DNA of 64,000 nucleotides from Streptacidiphilus pinicola (GCF_003258295.1 NZ_QKYN01000082.1:17898-81897); one strand, 5' to 3'. Positions 43,481 to 54,088 are shown, counted from the first letter of the stretch. Notes: generated by a model not told the origin, from the letters alone. Program-made: numbers and translations.

Positions 43481-44737
43481 GTGAAGGTCCTTGTCATCGG
43501 CGGCGGCGCCCGCGAACACGCCCTGTGCCGAGCGCTCTCGCTCGATCCTGAAGTCACCTCCCTGCACTGCGCGCCCGGCAACGCCGGCATCGCGTCGGTC
43601 GCCCAGGTCCACCCGGTCGACCAGCTCGACGGCCGCGCCGTGGCCGACCTCGCGGTCGAGCTCGGCGCGGAGTTCGTCGTCGTCGGCCCGGAGGCCCCGC
43701 TGGTGGCCGGCGTCGCCGACGCCGTGCGCGAGCGCGCCATCCCCGTCTTCGGCCCCGGCATCGAGGCCGCGCAGCTGGAGGGGAGCAAGGCGTTCGCCAA
43801 GGACATCATGGCCGCGGCCGGCGTCCCCACCGCGCGCTCCTACGTCTGCACCACCCCCGAGGAGGTCGCCGAGGCGCTGGACGCCTTCGGCCCGCCGTAC
43901 GTCGTCAAGGACGACGGCCTCGCCGCCGGCAAGGGCGTCGTGGTGACGGACGACCTCCAGGCCGCGATCGACCACGCCGCGGGCTGCGAGCGCGTCGTCA
44001 TCGAGGAGTACCTCGACGGCCCCGAGGTCTCCCTCTTCGCGGTCACCGACGGCACGACGGTGGTGCCGCTGCAGCCCGCGCAGGACTTCAAGCGCGTCGG
44101 CGACGACGACGCCGGCCCGAACACCGGCGGCATGGGCGCGTACTCGCCGCTGCCCTGGGCCGACCCGAAGCTGGTCGAGGAGGTCCTCGACACCGTCCTC
44201 CAGCCCACCGTCGACGAGCTGCGGCGTCGCGGCACGCCCTTCTCCGGCCTGCTGTACGCCGGCCTCGCGATCACCTCGCGCGGCATGCGCGTGATCGAGT
44301 TCAACGCGCGGTTCGGCGACCCGGAGACCCAGGTGGTCCTGGCCCGGCTGAAGACCCCCCTGTGCGGTCTCCTCTACGCCGCGGCGACCGGCCACCTCGC
44401 CGACTTCCCCGAGCTGCGCTGGCGCGACGGCGCGGCGGTCACCGTCGTCGTCGCCTCCGAGGGCTATCCGGCCGCGCCGGTCTCCGGCGACCCGATCCTC
44501 GGCCTCGCCGAGGCCGAGTCCGAGGACGGCACCGCCTACGTCCTGCACGCGGGCACCCGTCTCGCCGACGACGGCAGCACCGTCCTCTCGGCCGGCGGCC
44601 GCGTCCTCTCCGTCACCGCCACCGGCACCGACCTCACCCAGGCCCGCGCCCGCGCGTACGACGCGGTCTCCAAGATCACCCTCCGCGGCAGCCACCACCG
44701 CTCCGACATCGCCCTCAAGGCGGCCCAGGGGGCGTAG
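43481..44737 (+). CDS. purD: Phosphoribosylamine-glycine ligase (GAR synthetase)
   Basis: The 418-residue ATP-grasp enzyme performs the second step of purine synthesis: phosphoribosylamine, glycine and ATP give GAR. VLVIGGGAREHALCRALS is the N-terminal PRA-binding loop. PPYVVKDDGLAAGKGVVV and VIEEYLDGPEVSLFAV are the ATP-grasp lysine loop and strand. NTGGMGAYSP is the signature of the family and RVIEFNARFGDPETQ the metal-binding end. It starts at GTG 43481 on promoter spacing. purC lies 3.9 kb to the right, with two unrelated genes between. A large inverted repeat follows the stop. Confidence 0.96.
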   Translation: MKVLVIGGGAREHALCRALSLDPEVTSLHCAPGNAGIASVAQVHPVDQLDGRAVADLAVELGAEFVVVGPEAPLVAGVADAVRERAIPVFGPGIEAAQLEGSKAFAKDIMAAAGVPTARSYVCTTPEEVAEALDAFGPPYVVKDDGLAAGKGVVVTDDLQAAIDHAAGCERVVIEEYLDGPEVSLFAVTDGTTVVPLQPAQDFKRVGDDDAGPNTGGMGAYSPLPWADPKLVEEVLDTVLQPTVDELRRRGTPFSGLLYAGLAITSRGMRVIEFNARFGDPETQVVLARLKTPLCGLLYAAATGHLADFPELRWRDGAAVTVVVASEGYPAAPVSGDPILGLAEAESEDGTAYVLHAGTRLADDGSTVLSAGGRVLSVTATGTDLTQARARAYDAVSKITLRGSHHRSDIALKAAQGA

Positions 44738-44742
44738 CCCCC

Positions 44743-44844
44743 AGGGGCGCGAGGGACTGCGCGACCAGCCACCCAAGCAGGCAGCGGCCCGAATGTGCGG
44801 GGCCATCCGCTCGAGTGGTTTCTCGCGCAGTTCCTCGCGCCCCT
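44743..44844. repeat. Inverted repeat with 22-bp arms, dispersed-repeat-like
   Basis: The left arm AGGGGCGCGAGGGACTGCGC (44743-44764 with two more bases) and the right arm at 44823-44844 are reverse complements over 22 bp with one mismatch, around a 58-nt loop. I recall the word GGGGCGCGxGGAACTGCGCGA recurring in intergenic regions of Streptomyces, so this may be a dispersed element that also ends purD transcription. Confidence 0.7.
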
Positions 44845-45198
44845 TGCGTGTTGCAAGTGTCCGTCCTGCGGAAAGCGCGCCGCCCCGCGCGGAGCAATGG
44901 GTACGACCCAAGCAGATTCACTGCCGTTCCGCAGCGTTTGCCGTACCCGCACATTCCTTCGGGTGATGGCGGGGACATCCGGCTGACGGATCCCGGCCTT
45001 CGGCCGTATCGTGCCCAGGACCGGCGCGCTCACCTGGGAGTGCGTGCGCGCTGGGCAGGTGCACCGCCCTGCCGAGGGGGAAGCTGCGGTCCACGGGGAA
45101 TCACCGATCCGAGTGGTTCCGGGCCCAGGCAGGAACACCCGGCCGGTCTGGTGCGTCCGACTGGGCAGGGGCGAAAGCGGCAGGGGGTGAACCGATCC
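44845..45198. other. Gene-free stretch before the M48-like gene
   Basis: About 350 bp without a gene I can support. GGCCTTCGGCC at 44996-45006 is a short hairpin. The promoter of the following gene should be here, but I see no clear -10/-35 pair. Confidence 0.4.
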
Positions 45199-46740
45199 AT
45201 GCGAGGAGACACGGCCGACGACGCGGTCGCGGACGCGGCCGGCGCTCGCGCCGGAGCGATCCTGAGGTTGCGCGGGCTCGCGCTCGCCGCGGCCGCCGTG
45301 CCGGCGGCCGTCGCCTCGGTGCTCTGGGCGGGGCGGCTCACGGGGCATCTCGGCGCGGCCGGTGCGCCGGACGCGGTGGCGTGGGACGCGGCCCGCTGGG
45401 CGGTCACCGCCCTCGCGCTGCTGACGTTCGGCTGGGCGGCCGCGTTCGCCGCGGCCCTGCGGCGCGCGCGCCCGCACCGGACGCCGAACGTGCCGCTCGC
45501 CGAGCAGGACGCGCCGGAGCTCTACCGGCTGGTGCGGGATCTCGCGGGGCGGATGGAGGTGCCGCCGCCCGGTGCCATCGCGCTGACACCCGACTGTGAC
45601 AGCTGGCTGGAGGACGAGACCGCGCCCGGCGGGAGCGAACCCGCGCCGCCCACCCTCGTCGTCGGCTCGCCGTTCATGTGGTGGATGCGCGTGGCCGAGC
45701 TGCGCGCGCTGCTCGCGCCCGTCGCGGCCGGGGCCGCCTGCGCGATGGATCCGGAGATCTCCGCGGCCCGGCGGTTCACCCACGGGCTCGACGCCGTCCT
45801 CGCCACGCACCAGGGGCGGCGCGGCGCCTGGGCCTCCATACCCGCGCGCTCGCTGCTGCGCCGCTCGCGCGGCCACGCGGCGGAGATGGAGCGCGCCGTC
45901 GCCGTCTGGGCGTCCGAGCGCGCACGGCAGGTCGACTACGGGCAGCGGATCGTCGCGCAGGAGCAGGTCGGCCTCGCCTACGCGGGGTGGGACCGGCTGC
46001 TGACCAGGGTCGCCCTGCCGGCCTGGCGGCTCGGCCGGACGCCGGGCCGGCTCAACGCCGGGGTGGTCTCCGCGCTGACCGAGCTGTCCCGGCGCGACCG
46101 CCTGGCGGCCGAGGGCTTCGAGACGCGGCTCGGCGAGCGCCCGGCCTGCGATCTGCTGGAGGAGCCCGGTCGGATCGACGAGGCCGCCTCGCGGCTGGCC
46201 GCCCGTCTCTTCTACGCGGGCCCGCCCGTCGCGCCCGCACCCGTCGTGGCCGCGCCCGGCGGCGCCGATCCGGCGCTGGACTGGGCCGCCTACCCGGACG
46301 AGGTCGTGGTGGGGCAGTGGCGGCACCAGTCCGCCGCGCTGCTCGCGGTGCTGCGGCTGTCGCCGGAGGTCGCGCCTCTCACCGCACTCGGCACGGCCCT
46401 GCGGACACTGCGCGAGCCGGGCGCCCGGCTGGGTGCGGAGACGCTCGCGGCCCGGCTGGAGGCGCAGCGCGGGGTGTCCGTCGCCCGCACCGGGCGGGAC
46501 GCGCTCAGCGACGGCCTGTACGCACTGGTCTGCCGCGCGGCCGTCGCCTCGGGGCGGGCCGAGCCGGGGCTGGACTGGCTGGACGGCCCGGTACTGCTGG
46601 TGGACGGCGTCCGGCGCACGGACCTGGGGGCGCCGATCGCGCTCGCGGTCGAGCACGGGGACGAGGAGCCGCTGCGCGCCTGGCTGGAGGAGCTCGGCAT
46701 CGCCGTCGACCCGTTCGACCGCCCCGTGCGGCTGCGCTGA
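45199..46740 (+). CDS. M48-like peptidase homologue lacking the HExxH zinc motif
   Basis: The 513-residue membrane protein has two helices within residues 25-85. Residues 105-190 follow the order of an M48 (HtpX-type) peptidase: ELYRLVRDLAGRMEVPPPGA, IALTPDCDSWL, PTLVVGSPFMWW, then VAELRALLAPVAAGAA. That last segment stands where M48 enzymes have ELRAVLAHELxH, so both zinc His and the catalytic Glu are gone. The remaining 300 residues are helical and Arg/Ala-rich with no known domain. It is probably a pseudopeptidase with a structural or regulatory role. ATG 45199 is preceded by GGCAGGGGG; GTG 45187 is an alternative. Confidence 0.65.
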   Translation: MRGDTADDAVADAAGARAGAILRLRGLALAAAAVPAAVASVLWAGRLTGHLGAAGAPDAVAWDAARWAVTALALLTFGWAAAFAAALRRARPHRTPNVPLAEQDAPELYRLVRDLAGRMEVPPPGAIALTPDCDSWLEDETAPGGSEPAPPTLVVGSPFMWWMRVAELRALLAPVAAGAACAMDPEISAARRFTHGLDAVLATHQGRRGAWASIPARSLLRRSRGHAAEMERAVAVWASERARQVDYGQRIVAQEQVGLAYAGWDRLLTRVALPAWRLGRTPGRLNAGVVSALTELSRRDRLAAEGFETRLGERPACDLLEEPGRIDEAASRLAARLFYAGPPVAPAPVVAAPGGADPALDWAAYPDEVVVGQWRHQSAALLAVLRLSPEVAPLTALGTALRTLREPGARLGAETLAARLEAQRGVSVARTGRDALSDGLYALVCRAAVASGRAEPGLDWLDGPVLLVDGVRRTDLGAPIALAVEHGDEEPLRAWLEELGIAVDPFDRPVRLR

Positions 46741-46956
46741 GACCACCGTGCCGGTGGTGCGCGGAGCTGCCGCAGCACCCCCGGGTGGTGACGGAGTGTC
46801 AACGGCCGAACCGACCCCTGCTGCGACGACGTGGCTGAGCTTACGATGGTGATGCACGTCCGGTGAGATCCCGGACGCGCACCGTAACGGAACTCCGGAC
46901 GGAAGTTCGGGTGACGGTTCGTCAGTCGGCGCGTCCCAGGAGGGGGGTCGGGGGCA

Positions 46957-48504
46957 TTGGGTGCGGAGCAGACCCGCCGGTGGGAGTCCGGCGCGCTCGC
47001 ACACGGGGTGACCGATCCGTTCGGGCAGGGGCCGCTGCCGTGGCTGCGCGGCACCGACCAGTACTTCGACGACACCGGCCTGGTGGTGCCCTGGTACGTC
47101 GACCCGGCCCTGCTGCCCGGCGCCCGGCGCTCCTTGGAGCAGGACCCGCGGCCGGCGCTCGGCCGGCCGCACACCTCGGACGACGTGGGCGGCCAGATCA
47201 AGGGCTTCGCCGCGGGCGCCACCGACCTCGGCGGCTCGCTGGACCTGCGGGTCAGCGTGAACCCGCCGCAGGAGTTCACCGTCGACGTCTACCGGATCGG
47301 CCACTACGGCGGGGCCGGCGCCCGGCACGTCGCCGCGAGCCCGCTCGTCTCCGGCCTGGTCCAGCAGGCGCCGTTGGTCGCCGGGCGGACCGTCTCCTGC
47401 CACCACTGGTGGATGTCCTGGCGGCTGCAGATCCCCACCCACTGGACGCCAGGCGCGCACGTCGCCGTGCTGACCACCGCCGACCACCAGCACCGCAGCC
47501 ACATCCCGTTCACCGTCCGCGCGGTCCCGCCCGCCTCCCGCCACCACCCATCCGACGAGGCGCCTCGCGCCGCCCCTCTCGATGCCGACCTGCTGCTGCT
47601 CCTGCCGGACGTCACCTGGCAGGCCTACAACCTCTTCCCCGAGGACGGCCACACCGGCGCCAGCCTCTACCACGCCTGGAACGAGAAGGGTGAGCTCTTC
47701 GGCGAGGAGGAGGCGGCCACCACCGTCTCCTTCGACCGCCCCTACGCGGGCGCCGGGCTGCCCCTGCACATCGGCCACGCCTACGACTTCATCCGCTGGG
47801 CCGAGCGCTACGGCTACGACATCGCCTACGCCAACGCCACCGACCTGCACGCCGGCCGGATCGACCCGACCCGCTACCGCGGCATCGTCTTCCCCGGCCA
47901 CGACGAGTACTGGTCCGCGCCGATGCGCCGGGCCGTGGAGCGGGCCAGGGACGGCGGCACCTCGCTGGTCTTCCTCTCCGCCAACACCATGTACTGGCAG
48001 GTTCAGCTGCACCCCGGCCCTGACGGCCAGCCCGACCGGCTGCTCACCTGCACCAAGCGGCAGGCCGACACCCCGCCCAGCGTGCTCTGGCGCGAGCTCG
48101 GCGAGCCGGAGCAGCAGGTGCTGGGCATCCAGTACTCGGGTCGGGTGCCCGAGGCGGTGCCGATGGTCGTCCACAACACCGACCACTGGCTGTGGGAGGG
48201 CACGGGTCTGCGCGACGGCGACGCGGTCCCGGGGCTGGTGGCGGGGGAGTCGGACCGCTACTACCCGCGCGTTCCGCTGCCGGAGTCGACCGAGCGCGTG
48301 CTGCTCGCGCACTCGCCCTACCGGGACGCCAAGGGCGCCCCGCGGCACCAGGAGACCTCGCTGTACCGCGCACCGAGCGGCGCCTACGTGTTCGCCAGCG
48401 GCACCTTCGCCTGGTCGCCCGCGCTGGACCGACCGGGGCACACCGACGAGCGCGTTCAGCGCGCCACGGCGAACCTGCTGGATCGTATCTGCAAGGTGCA
48501 CTGA
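46957..48504 (+). CDS. N,N-dimethylformamidase large-subunit-like protein
   Basis: The 515-residue protein starts at TTG 46957 behind GGAGGGGGG. DVGGQIKGFAAGATDLGGSL and FTVDVYRIGHYGGAGARHV form an N-terminal beta-sandwich. The core YNLFPEDGHTGASLY, RYRGIVFPGHDEYWSAPMRR and TSLVFLSANTMYWQVQL matches the C-terminal domain of dimethylformamidase beta subunits, a glutamine-amidotransferase-like fold. The true enzyme uses an Fe site and a small partner subunit; no partner gene is present, so DMF hydrolysis is not implied. Many actinomycetes carry this orphan form between purD and purC. Confidence 0.8.
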   Translation: MGAEQTRRWESGALAHGVTDPFGQGPLPWLRGTDQYFDDTGLVVPWYVDPALLPGARRSLEQDPRPALGRPHTSDDVGGQIKGFAAGATDLGGSLDLRVSVNPPQEFTVDVYRIGHYGGAGARHVAASPLVSGLVQQAPLVAGRTVSCHHWWMSWRLQIPTHWTPGAHVAVLTTADHQHRSHIPFTVRAVPPASRHHPSDEAPRAAPLDADLLLLLPDVTWQAYNLFPEDGHTGASLYHAWNEKGELFGEEEAATTVSFDRPYAGAGLPLHIGHAYDFIRWAERYGYDIAYANATDLHAGRIDPTRYRGIVFPGHDEYWSAPMRRAVERARDGGTSLVFLSANTMYWQVQLHPGPDGQPDRLLTCTKRQADTPPSVLWRELGEPEQQVLGIQYSGRVPEAVPMVVHNTDHWLWEGTGLRDGDAVPGLVAGESDRYYPRVPLPESTERVLLAHSPYRDAKGAPRHQETSLYRAPSGAYVFASGTFAWSPALDRPGHTDERVQRATANLLDRICKVH

Positions 48505-48611
48505 ATCCGCCCGGGCGGCCTCATGAAAGACTCGGTGCGGCCATCCACCATCCCCAGCCTTCGGCCGGGGTCCCGCCAGACAGCCACGTCGCGAAGTCCG
48601 AGGGAAACGCC

Positions 48612-49517
48612 TTGAGCGGATTTGTCGAGAAGCCCCAGCCGGTGCAGGTGCCCGGTCTGATCCATCTGCACACCGGAAAGGTCCGCGATCTCTATCGTGA
48701 CGAAGCCGGTCAGCTGGTGATGGTCGCCAGTGACCGCACGTCCGCCTTCGACTGGGTGCTGCCGACGGACATCCCGGACAAGGGCAAGGTGCTCACCCAG
48801 CTGTCGTTGTGGTGGTTCGAGCGGCTTTCGGACCTGGTGCCCAACCACGTGGTCTCCACCGAGCTCCCGGCCGGCGCCCCCGCCGACTGGGAGGGCCGCA
48901 CGCTCATCTGCCGCAACCTGCGGATGCTGCCCGTCGAGTGCGTCGCCCGCGGTTACCTGACCGGCTCCGGCCTGCTGGAGTACGACGAGCAGCGCACGGT
49001 CTGCGGGATCACTCTCCCCGAGGGCCTGGTCGACGGCTCGGAGCTGCCCGCCCCGATCTTCACCCCCGCGCTGAAGGCCGAGGTCGGCGAGCACGACGAG
49101 AACGTCCCCTACGAGGAGGTCGCCCGTCGCGTCGGCGCGGACATCGCGGCCCAGCTGCGGCAGACGACCATCGCGGTCTACTCCCGCGCCCGCGACATCG
49201 CCCTCGACCGGGGGATCATCCTGGCGGACACGAAGTTCGAGTTCGGCCTGGACGCGGACGGCGAGTCCCTCGTGATCGGCGACGAGGTGCTGACCCCGGA
49301 CTCCTCCCGCTTCTGGCCTGCGGACGAGTGGGAGCCGGGCCGGTCGCAGCCGTCCTACGACAAGCAGATCATCCGCGACTGGCTGAAGTCCGCCGAGTCC
49401 GGCTGGGACCCGAAGTCGGAGACGCCGCCGCCGGCCCTGCCCGACGCGATCGTCGACCGCGTCCGGGCCCGCTACATCGAGGCGTACGAGCGCCTCACCG
49501 GGCTGGCCTGGGTCTGA
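48612..49517 (+). CDS. purC: SAICAR synthetase
   Basis: The 301-residue enzyme joins CAIR and aspartate with ATP to make SAICAR in purine synthesis. It starts at TTG 48612 with GAGGGAAA upstream. HLHTGKVRDLYRDEAGQLVM is the N-terminal ATP loop. VVSTELPAGAPADWEGRT, LRMLPVECVARGYLTGSGLL and LADTKFEFGLDADGES are the substrate and metal motifs of the family. The protein is of the longer actinobacterial type. Two stacked hairpins follow before the tRNA genes read from the other strand. Confidence 0.96.
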   Translation: MSGFVEKPQPVQVPGLIHLHTGKVRDLYRDEAGQLVMVASDRTSAFDWVLPTDIPDKGKVLTQLSLWWFERLSDLVPNHVVSTELPAGAPADWEGRTLICRNLRMLPVECVARGYLTGSGLLEYDEQRTVCGITLPEGLVDGSELPAPIFTPALKAEVGEHDENVPYEEVARRVGADIAAQLRQTTIAVYSRARDIALDRGIILADTKFEFGLDADGESLVIGDEVLTPDSSRFWPADEWEPGRSQPSYDKQIIRDWLKSAESGWDPKSETPPPALPDAIVDRVRARYIEAYERLTGLAWV

Positions 49518-49523
49518 CGCGGT

Positions 49524-49557
49524 GAGGGGGTGCGAGGGCTCTGCCTCGCACCCCCTC
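49524..49557 (+). terminator. purC terminator
   Basis: GAGGGGGTGCGAGG pairs perfectly over 14 bp with CCTCGCACCCCCTC around a 6-nt loop, 7 bp after the stop. Confidence 0.88.
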
Positions 49558-49574
49558 GGGGACGTACGGAAAAC

Positions 49575-49608
49575 GAAGAAGAGCACCTCATCCGAGGTGC
49601 TCTTCTTC
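49575..49608. terminator. Terminator of the tRNA-Gly unit (and second purC terminator)
   Basis: GAAGAAGAGCACCTC pairs perfectly over 15 bp with GAGGTGCTCTTCTTC around ATCC. It lies directly after the CCA end of the first minus-strand tRNA and its TTCTTC arm gives U-rich ends on both strands. Confidence 0.85.
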
Positions 49609-49610
49609 GA

Positions 49611-49686
49611 TGGAGCGGACGACGAGATTCGAACTCGCGACCCTCACCTTGGCAAGGTGATGCTCTACCAACTGAGCCACGTCCGC
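49611..49686 (-). tRNA. tRNA-Gly (anticodon GCC), CCA encoded
   Basis: A canonical cloverleaf on the minus strand: acceptor GCGGACG/CGTCCGC, D-loop with GG (AGTTGGTA), anticodon stem TCACC/GGTGA with loop TTGCCAA, T-loop GTTCGAATC. Discriminator U73 is followed by an encoded CCA (TGG at 49611-49613 on the plus strand). Confidence 0.97.
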
Positions 49687-49711
49687 ACGATATGGGAGAT
49701 ATGAGATTGAG

Positions 49712-49784
49712 AGCGGACGACGAGATTCGAACTCGCGACCCTCACCTTGGCAAGGTGATGCTCTACCAACTGAGCCACGTCCGC
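49712..49784 (-). tRNA. tRNA-Gly (anticodon GCC), second copy without encoded CCA
   Basis: The 73-nt gene is identical in its body to 49614-49686, 25 bp upstream in transcription order. No CCA follows the discriminator. The two copies are a tandem duplication. Confidence 0.97.
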
Positions 49785-49879
49785 AGTACCCCGGGACCCT
49801 TGGGCCTCGGTGTGACGTCCACTCTACCCCATCGCCAGGAGTGGTCTCGCCACCCTTTTGTCGAGGTCGAGCGGATGAG

Positions 49880-49951
49880 AGCAGGTGACAGGGATCGCAC
49901 ACTGTGCCTTCCCTCTGGAAGAGGGACGCTCTACTACTGAGCTACACCTGC
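49880..49951 (-). tRNA. Non-canonical tRNA-Gly-like gene (anticodon UCC)
   Basis: Read on the minus strand, 72 nt fold as a tRNA: acceptor GCAGGTG/CACCTGC (seven Watson-Crick pairs), D-stem GCTC/GAGC, anticodon stem TCCCT/AGGGA with loop CTTCCAG (anticodon UCC), and U73 as in bacterial tRNA-Gly. The D-loop AGTAGTA lacks the GG pair. The T-arm has only a 4-bp stem, ACAG/CTGT, around TGTGCGATCC, so T54-T55-C56 is missing. The usual D-loop/T-loop elbow cannot form. No CCA is encoded. It may be a decaying tRNA, or a glycine donor kept from the ribosome; the perfect stems favour a maintained RNA. Confidence 0.8.
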
Positions 49952-50105
49952 GAGAGCCGCCCCGCTGACCTGGCCTTTCGGCTCCTGTCTGCGGTGCGTT
50001 CCGCTGAGAAGAACATTAGCCCATCTCGCGGGCCGTGATCACCACGGCGGGGCGGTATGTCCGTAATGTCCGAAAGGTCACACGGAGAGAACTCGGGGGG
50101 AGGTC

Positions 50106-50429
50106 TCAGCTGGCCTGGGCGAAGGCCTCGTAGACGTGCTTCGGGAGTCGGCCGCGGGCCGGCAGGTCGATTCCGCGCGACTGGGCCCAGGCGCGGACCG
50201 TCGCGGGGTCGGGTGCGATCTCGGTCCGGCGCGGGTGGGCCTTCAGGGCCGCACGGGCCTGCTTCCGGCCCGCCTGTACGTACGGAGCGAGCGCGGAGCG
50301 GAGTTTTTCCGCGTTCTCGGCCGACAGGTCGATCTCGTACGACTTTCCGTCGAGACCGAACGCAACCGTTTCCTCGGCGACGCCCCCGTCCAGATCGTCG
50401 GAGAGCGTGACCACAACGCGCTGAGCCAT
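50106..50429 (-). CDS. lsrL: Lsr2-family nucleoid-associated protein (LsrL type)
   Basis: The 107-residue DNA-bridging protein silences AT-rich, often foreign or cryptic, genes. The N-terminal dimerisation part starts MAQRVVVTLSDDLDGG and includes EETVAFGLDGKSYEIDLS. The C-terminal part ends RAWAQSRGIDLPARGRLPKH, whose RGR is the AT-hook-like loop inserted in the minor groove. Position beside purSQL matches LsrL (SCO4076, from memory) rather than the main Lsr2. ATG 50429 is chosen over an ATG three codons upstream because GAGAGGA precedes it and the family starts MAQ. It is divergent from purS. Confidence 0.92.
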   Translation of the reverse strand: MAQRVVVTLSDDLDGGVAEETVAFGLDGKSYEIDLSAENAEKLRSALAPYVQAGRKQARAALKAHPRRTEIAPDPATVRAWAQSRGIDLPARGRLPKHVYEAFAQAS

Positions 50430-50814
50430 GGAAGCCAATCCTCTCGGGCTTTGCCGTGCGACCGCAGGTGCTGGCCGCGACCGGCGCTGCCATTCTGCAC
50501 TCCGGGAGGCCCGGAATCGAAGAGGCAGGTTTTTCGGGACTTATTTTCGTGTCGTTTCGGTACCGCGTCGATACCGGTGCGAAACCTCAGAATCGTGCAT
50601 TTTCCGTGAGGGCGTCACCGCACTTCGGCGGGGTTGGCACGGTCGGTCGGCGGGTATGCGGAGGGTGTCCGTGGCGCTACCCACGGGTAGGCGATTGTGT
50701 GAACCTCCGCACGATCCCCTGATCTACGCGCGTCACGCTGGATGAGTATCCAAGATCGCATTTTCGCCCCGGTAGGCTGGGAACTCCCCGCACCACTTAT
50801 CACCGGGAGTACCA
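50430..50814. other. Divergent regulatory gap between lsrL and purS
   Basis: About 385 bp hold no supported gene. TAGGCT at 50773-50778 is a good -10 for the purSQL operon, giving a leader of roughly 30 nt, with GGGAG before the purS GTG. The -35 is unclear. The 50510-50600 part is richer in AT (TTTTTCGGGACTTATTTTCG) than most of the window, which could itself attract Lsr2 proteins. No purine riboswitch fold is apparent. Confidence 0.5.
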
Positions 50815-51066
50815 GTGGCACGCGTCGTGGTCGACGTCATGCTCAAGCCCGAGATCCTCGACCCCCAGGGCCAGGCGGTGCAGCGAGCACTGCCGCGGCT
50901 GGGCTTCGAGGGGATCGCCGATGTTCGGCAGGGCAAGCGTTTCGAGCTCGAGGTGGAGGGTCCGGTCGACGAGGCCGCGCTCGCCCGCATCCACCAGGCA
51001 GCCGAGACCTTCCTCGCCAACACCGTGATCGAGGACTTCGTGGTCCGCGTCGAGGAGAGCCAGTGA
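50815..51066 (+). CDS. purS: Phosphoribosylformylglycinamidine synthase, subunit PurS
   Basis: The 83-residue small subunit has [20 protein letters not shown] at the N-terminus and [12 protein letters not shown] in the middle, the full PurS fold. It bridges PurL and PurQ so that ammonia passes between them. The stop overlaps the purQ start (GTGA). It starts at GTG 50815 with GGGAG 6 nt upstream. Confidence 0.95.
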   Translation: MARVVVDVMLKPEILDPQGQAVQRALPRLGFEGIADVRQGKRFELEVEGPVDEAALARIHQAAETFLANTVIEDFVVRVEESQ

Positions 51067-51739
51067 CCGCCCGCGTCGGCGTCGTCACCTTCCCCGGCAG
51101 TCTTGACGACCGCGACGCCCTGCGCGCGGTGAAGCTGGCCGGTGCCGAGCCGGTCGCGCTCTGGCACCGCGACAAGGACCTGCACCAGGTCGACGCCGTG
51201 GTCCTGCCGGGCGGCTTCTCCTACGGCGACTACCTGCGCGCCGGCGCCATCTCGCGCTTCTCGCCGGTGATGGAGACGATCATCGAGCAGGCCAAGGGCG
51301 GCATGCCGGTCCTCGGCATCTGCAACGGCTTCCAGGTGCTGACCGAGTCGCACCTGCTGCCGGGCGCGATGCTGCGCAACAACCACCTGCACTTCGTCTG
51401 CAAGGACCAGAAGCTGCGGGTCGAGAACAACACGACCGCCTGGACCAGCGACTACGCGCAGGGCCAGGAGATCATGATTCCGCTCAAGAACATGGACGGC
51501 CGGTTCACCGCGGACCGCCGCACCATCGACGAGCTGGAGGCCGAGGGCCGGGTCGTCTTCCGCTACCTGGACGGCAACCCCAACGGCTCGATCGACGACA
51601 TCGCCGGCATCACCAACGCCGCGGGCAACGTCGTCGGCCTGATGCCGCACCCCGAGCACGCCGTGGAGCCGCTCATCGGCACCGGCGGCACGGACGGCAC
51701 CGGCTTCTTCACCTCGATTCTCAAGCGACTGGTGAACGC

Positions 51740-51743
<4 letters not shown>
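51063..51743 (+). CDS. purQ: Phosphoribosylformylglycinamidine synthase, glutaminase subunit PurQ
   Basis: The 226-residue class I glutamine amidotransferase frees ammonia for Pur[17 protein letters not shown] opens the protein, [11 protein letters not shown] contains nucleophile Cys87, and [12 protein letters not shown] contains the His-x-Glu of the triad (His196, Glu198). It starts at GTG 51063, overlapping purS by 4 bp, and its TGA overlaps the purL ATG. These overlaps couple translation of all three subunits. Confidence 0.96.
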
Positions 51744-53995
<2,252 letters not shown>

Positions 53996-54012
53996 GACCC
54001 CCGGCATCACGT

Positions 54013-54048
54013 CACGGGCCCGGTTGCAGTGATGCGACCGGGCCCGTG
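54013..54048 (+). terminator. purSQL operon terminator
   Basis: CACGGGCCCGGT and ACCGGGCCCGTG form a perfect 12-bp stem with a 12-nt loop, 17 bp after the purL stop. Confidence 0.8.
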
Positions 54049-54075
54049 TCACGTTCTGCGCGGTGACGTCCGCGA

Positions 54076-54081
54076 TACCGT
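54076..54081 (+). promoter_or_regulatory. Leaderless -10 box (TACCGT) of the ECF sigma gene
   Basis: TACCGT ends 7 nt before GTG 54089. ECF genes often read their own promoter; no typical ECF -35 (AAC) is evident. Confidence 0.45.
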
Positions 54082-54088
54082 CGAAGAC

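Noticed and set aside
46957..48504. Active dimethylformamidase
   Set aside because: Only the large-subunit-like part is present; no small subunit gene and no solvent-degradation neighbours.
49611..49784. tRNA-Gly pair as the ends of an integrated element (att duplication)
   Set aside because: The copies are full length, only 25 bp apart, and no integrase or phage gene is near; a plain tandem tRNA duplication.
50430..50814. Purine riboswitch before purSQL
   Set aside because: No three-way junction with the conserved purine-aptamer loops can be found; the apparent leader is only about 30 nt.
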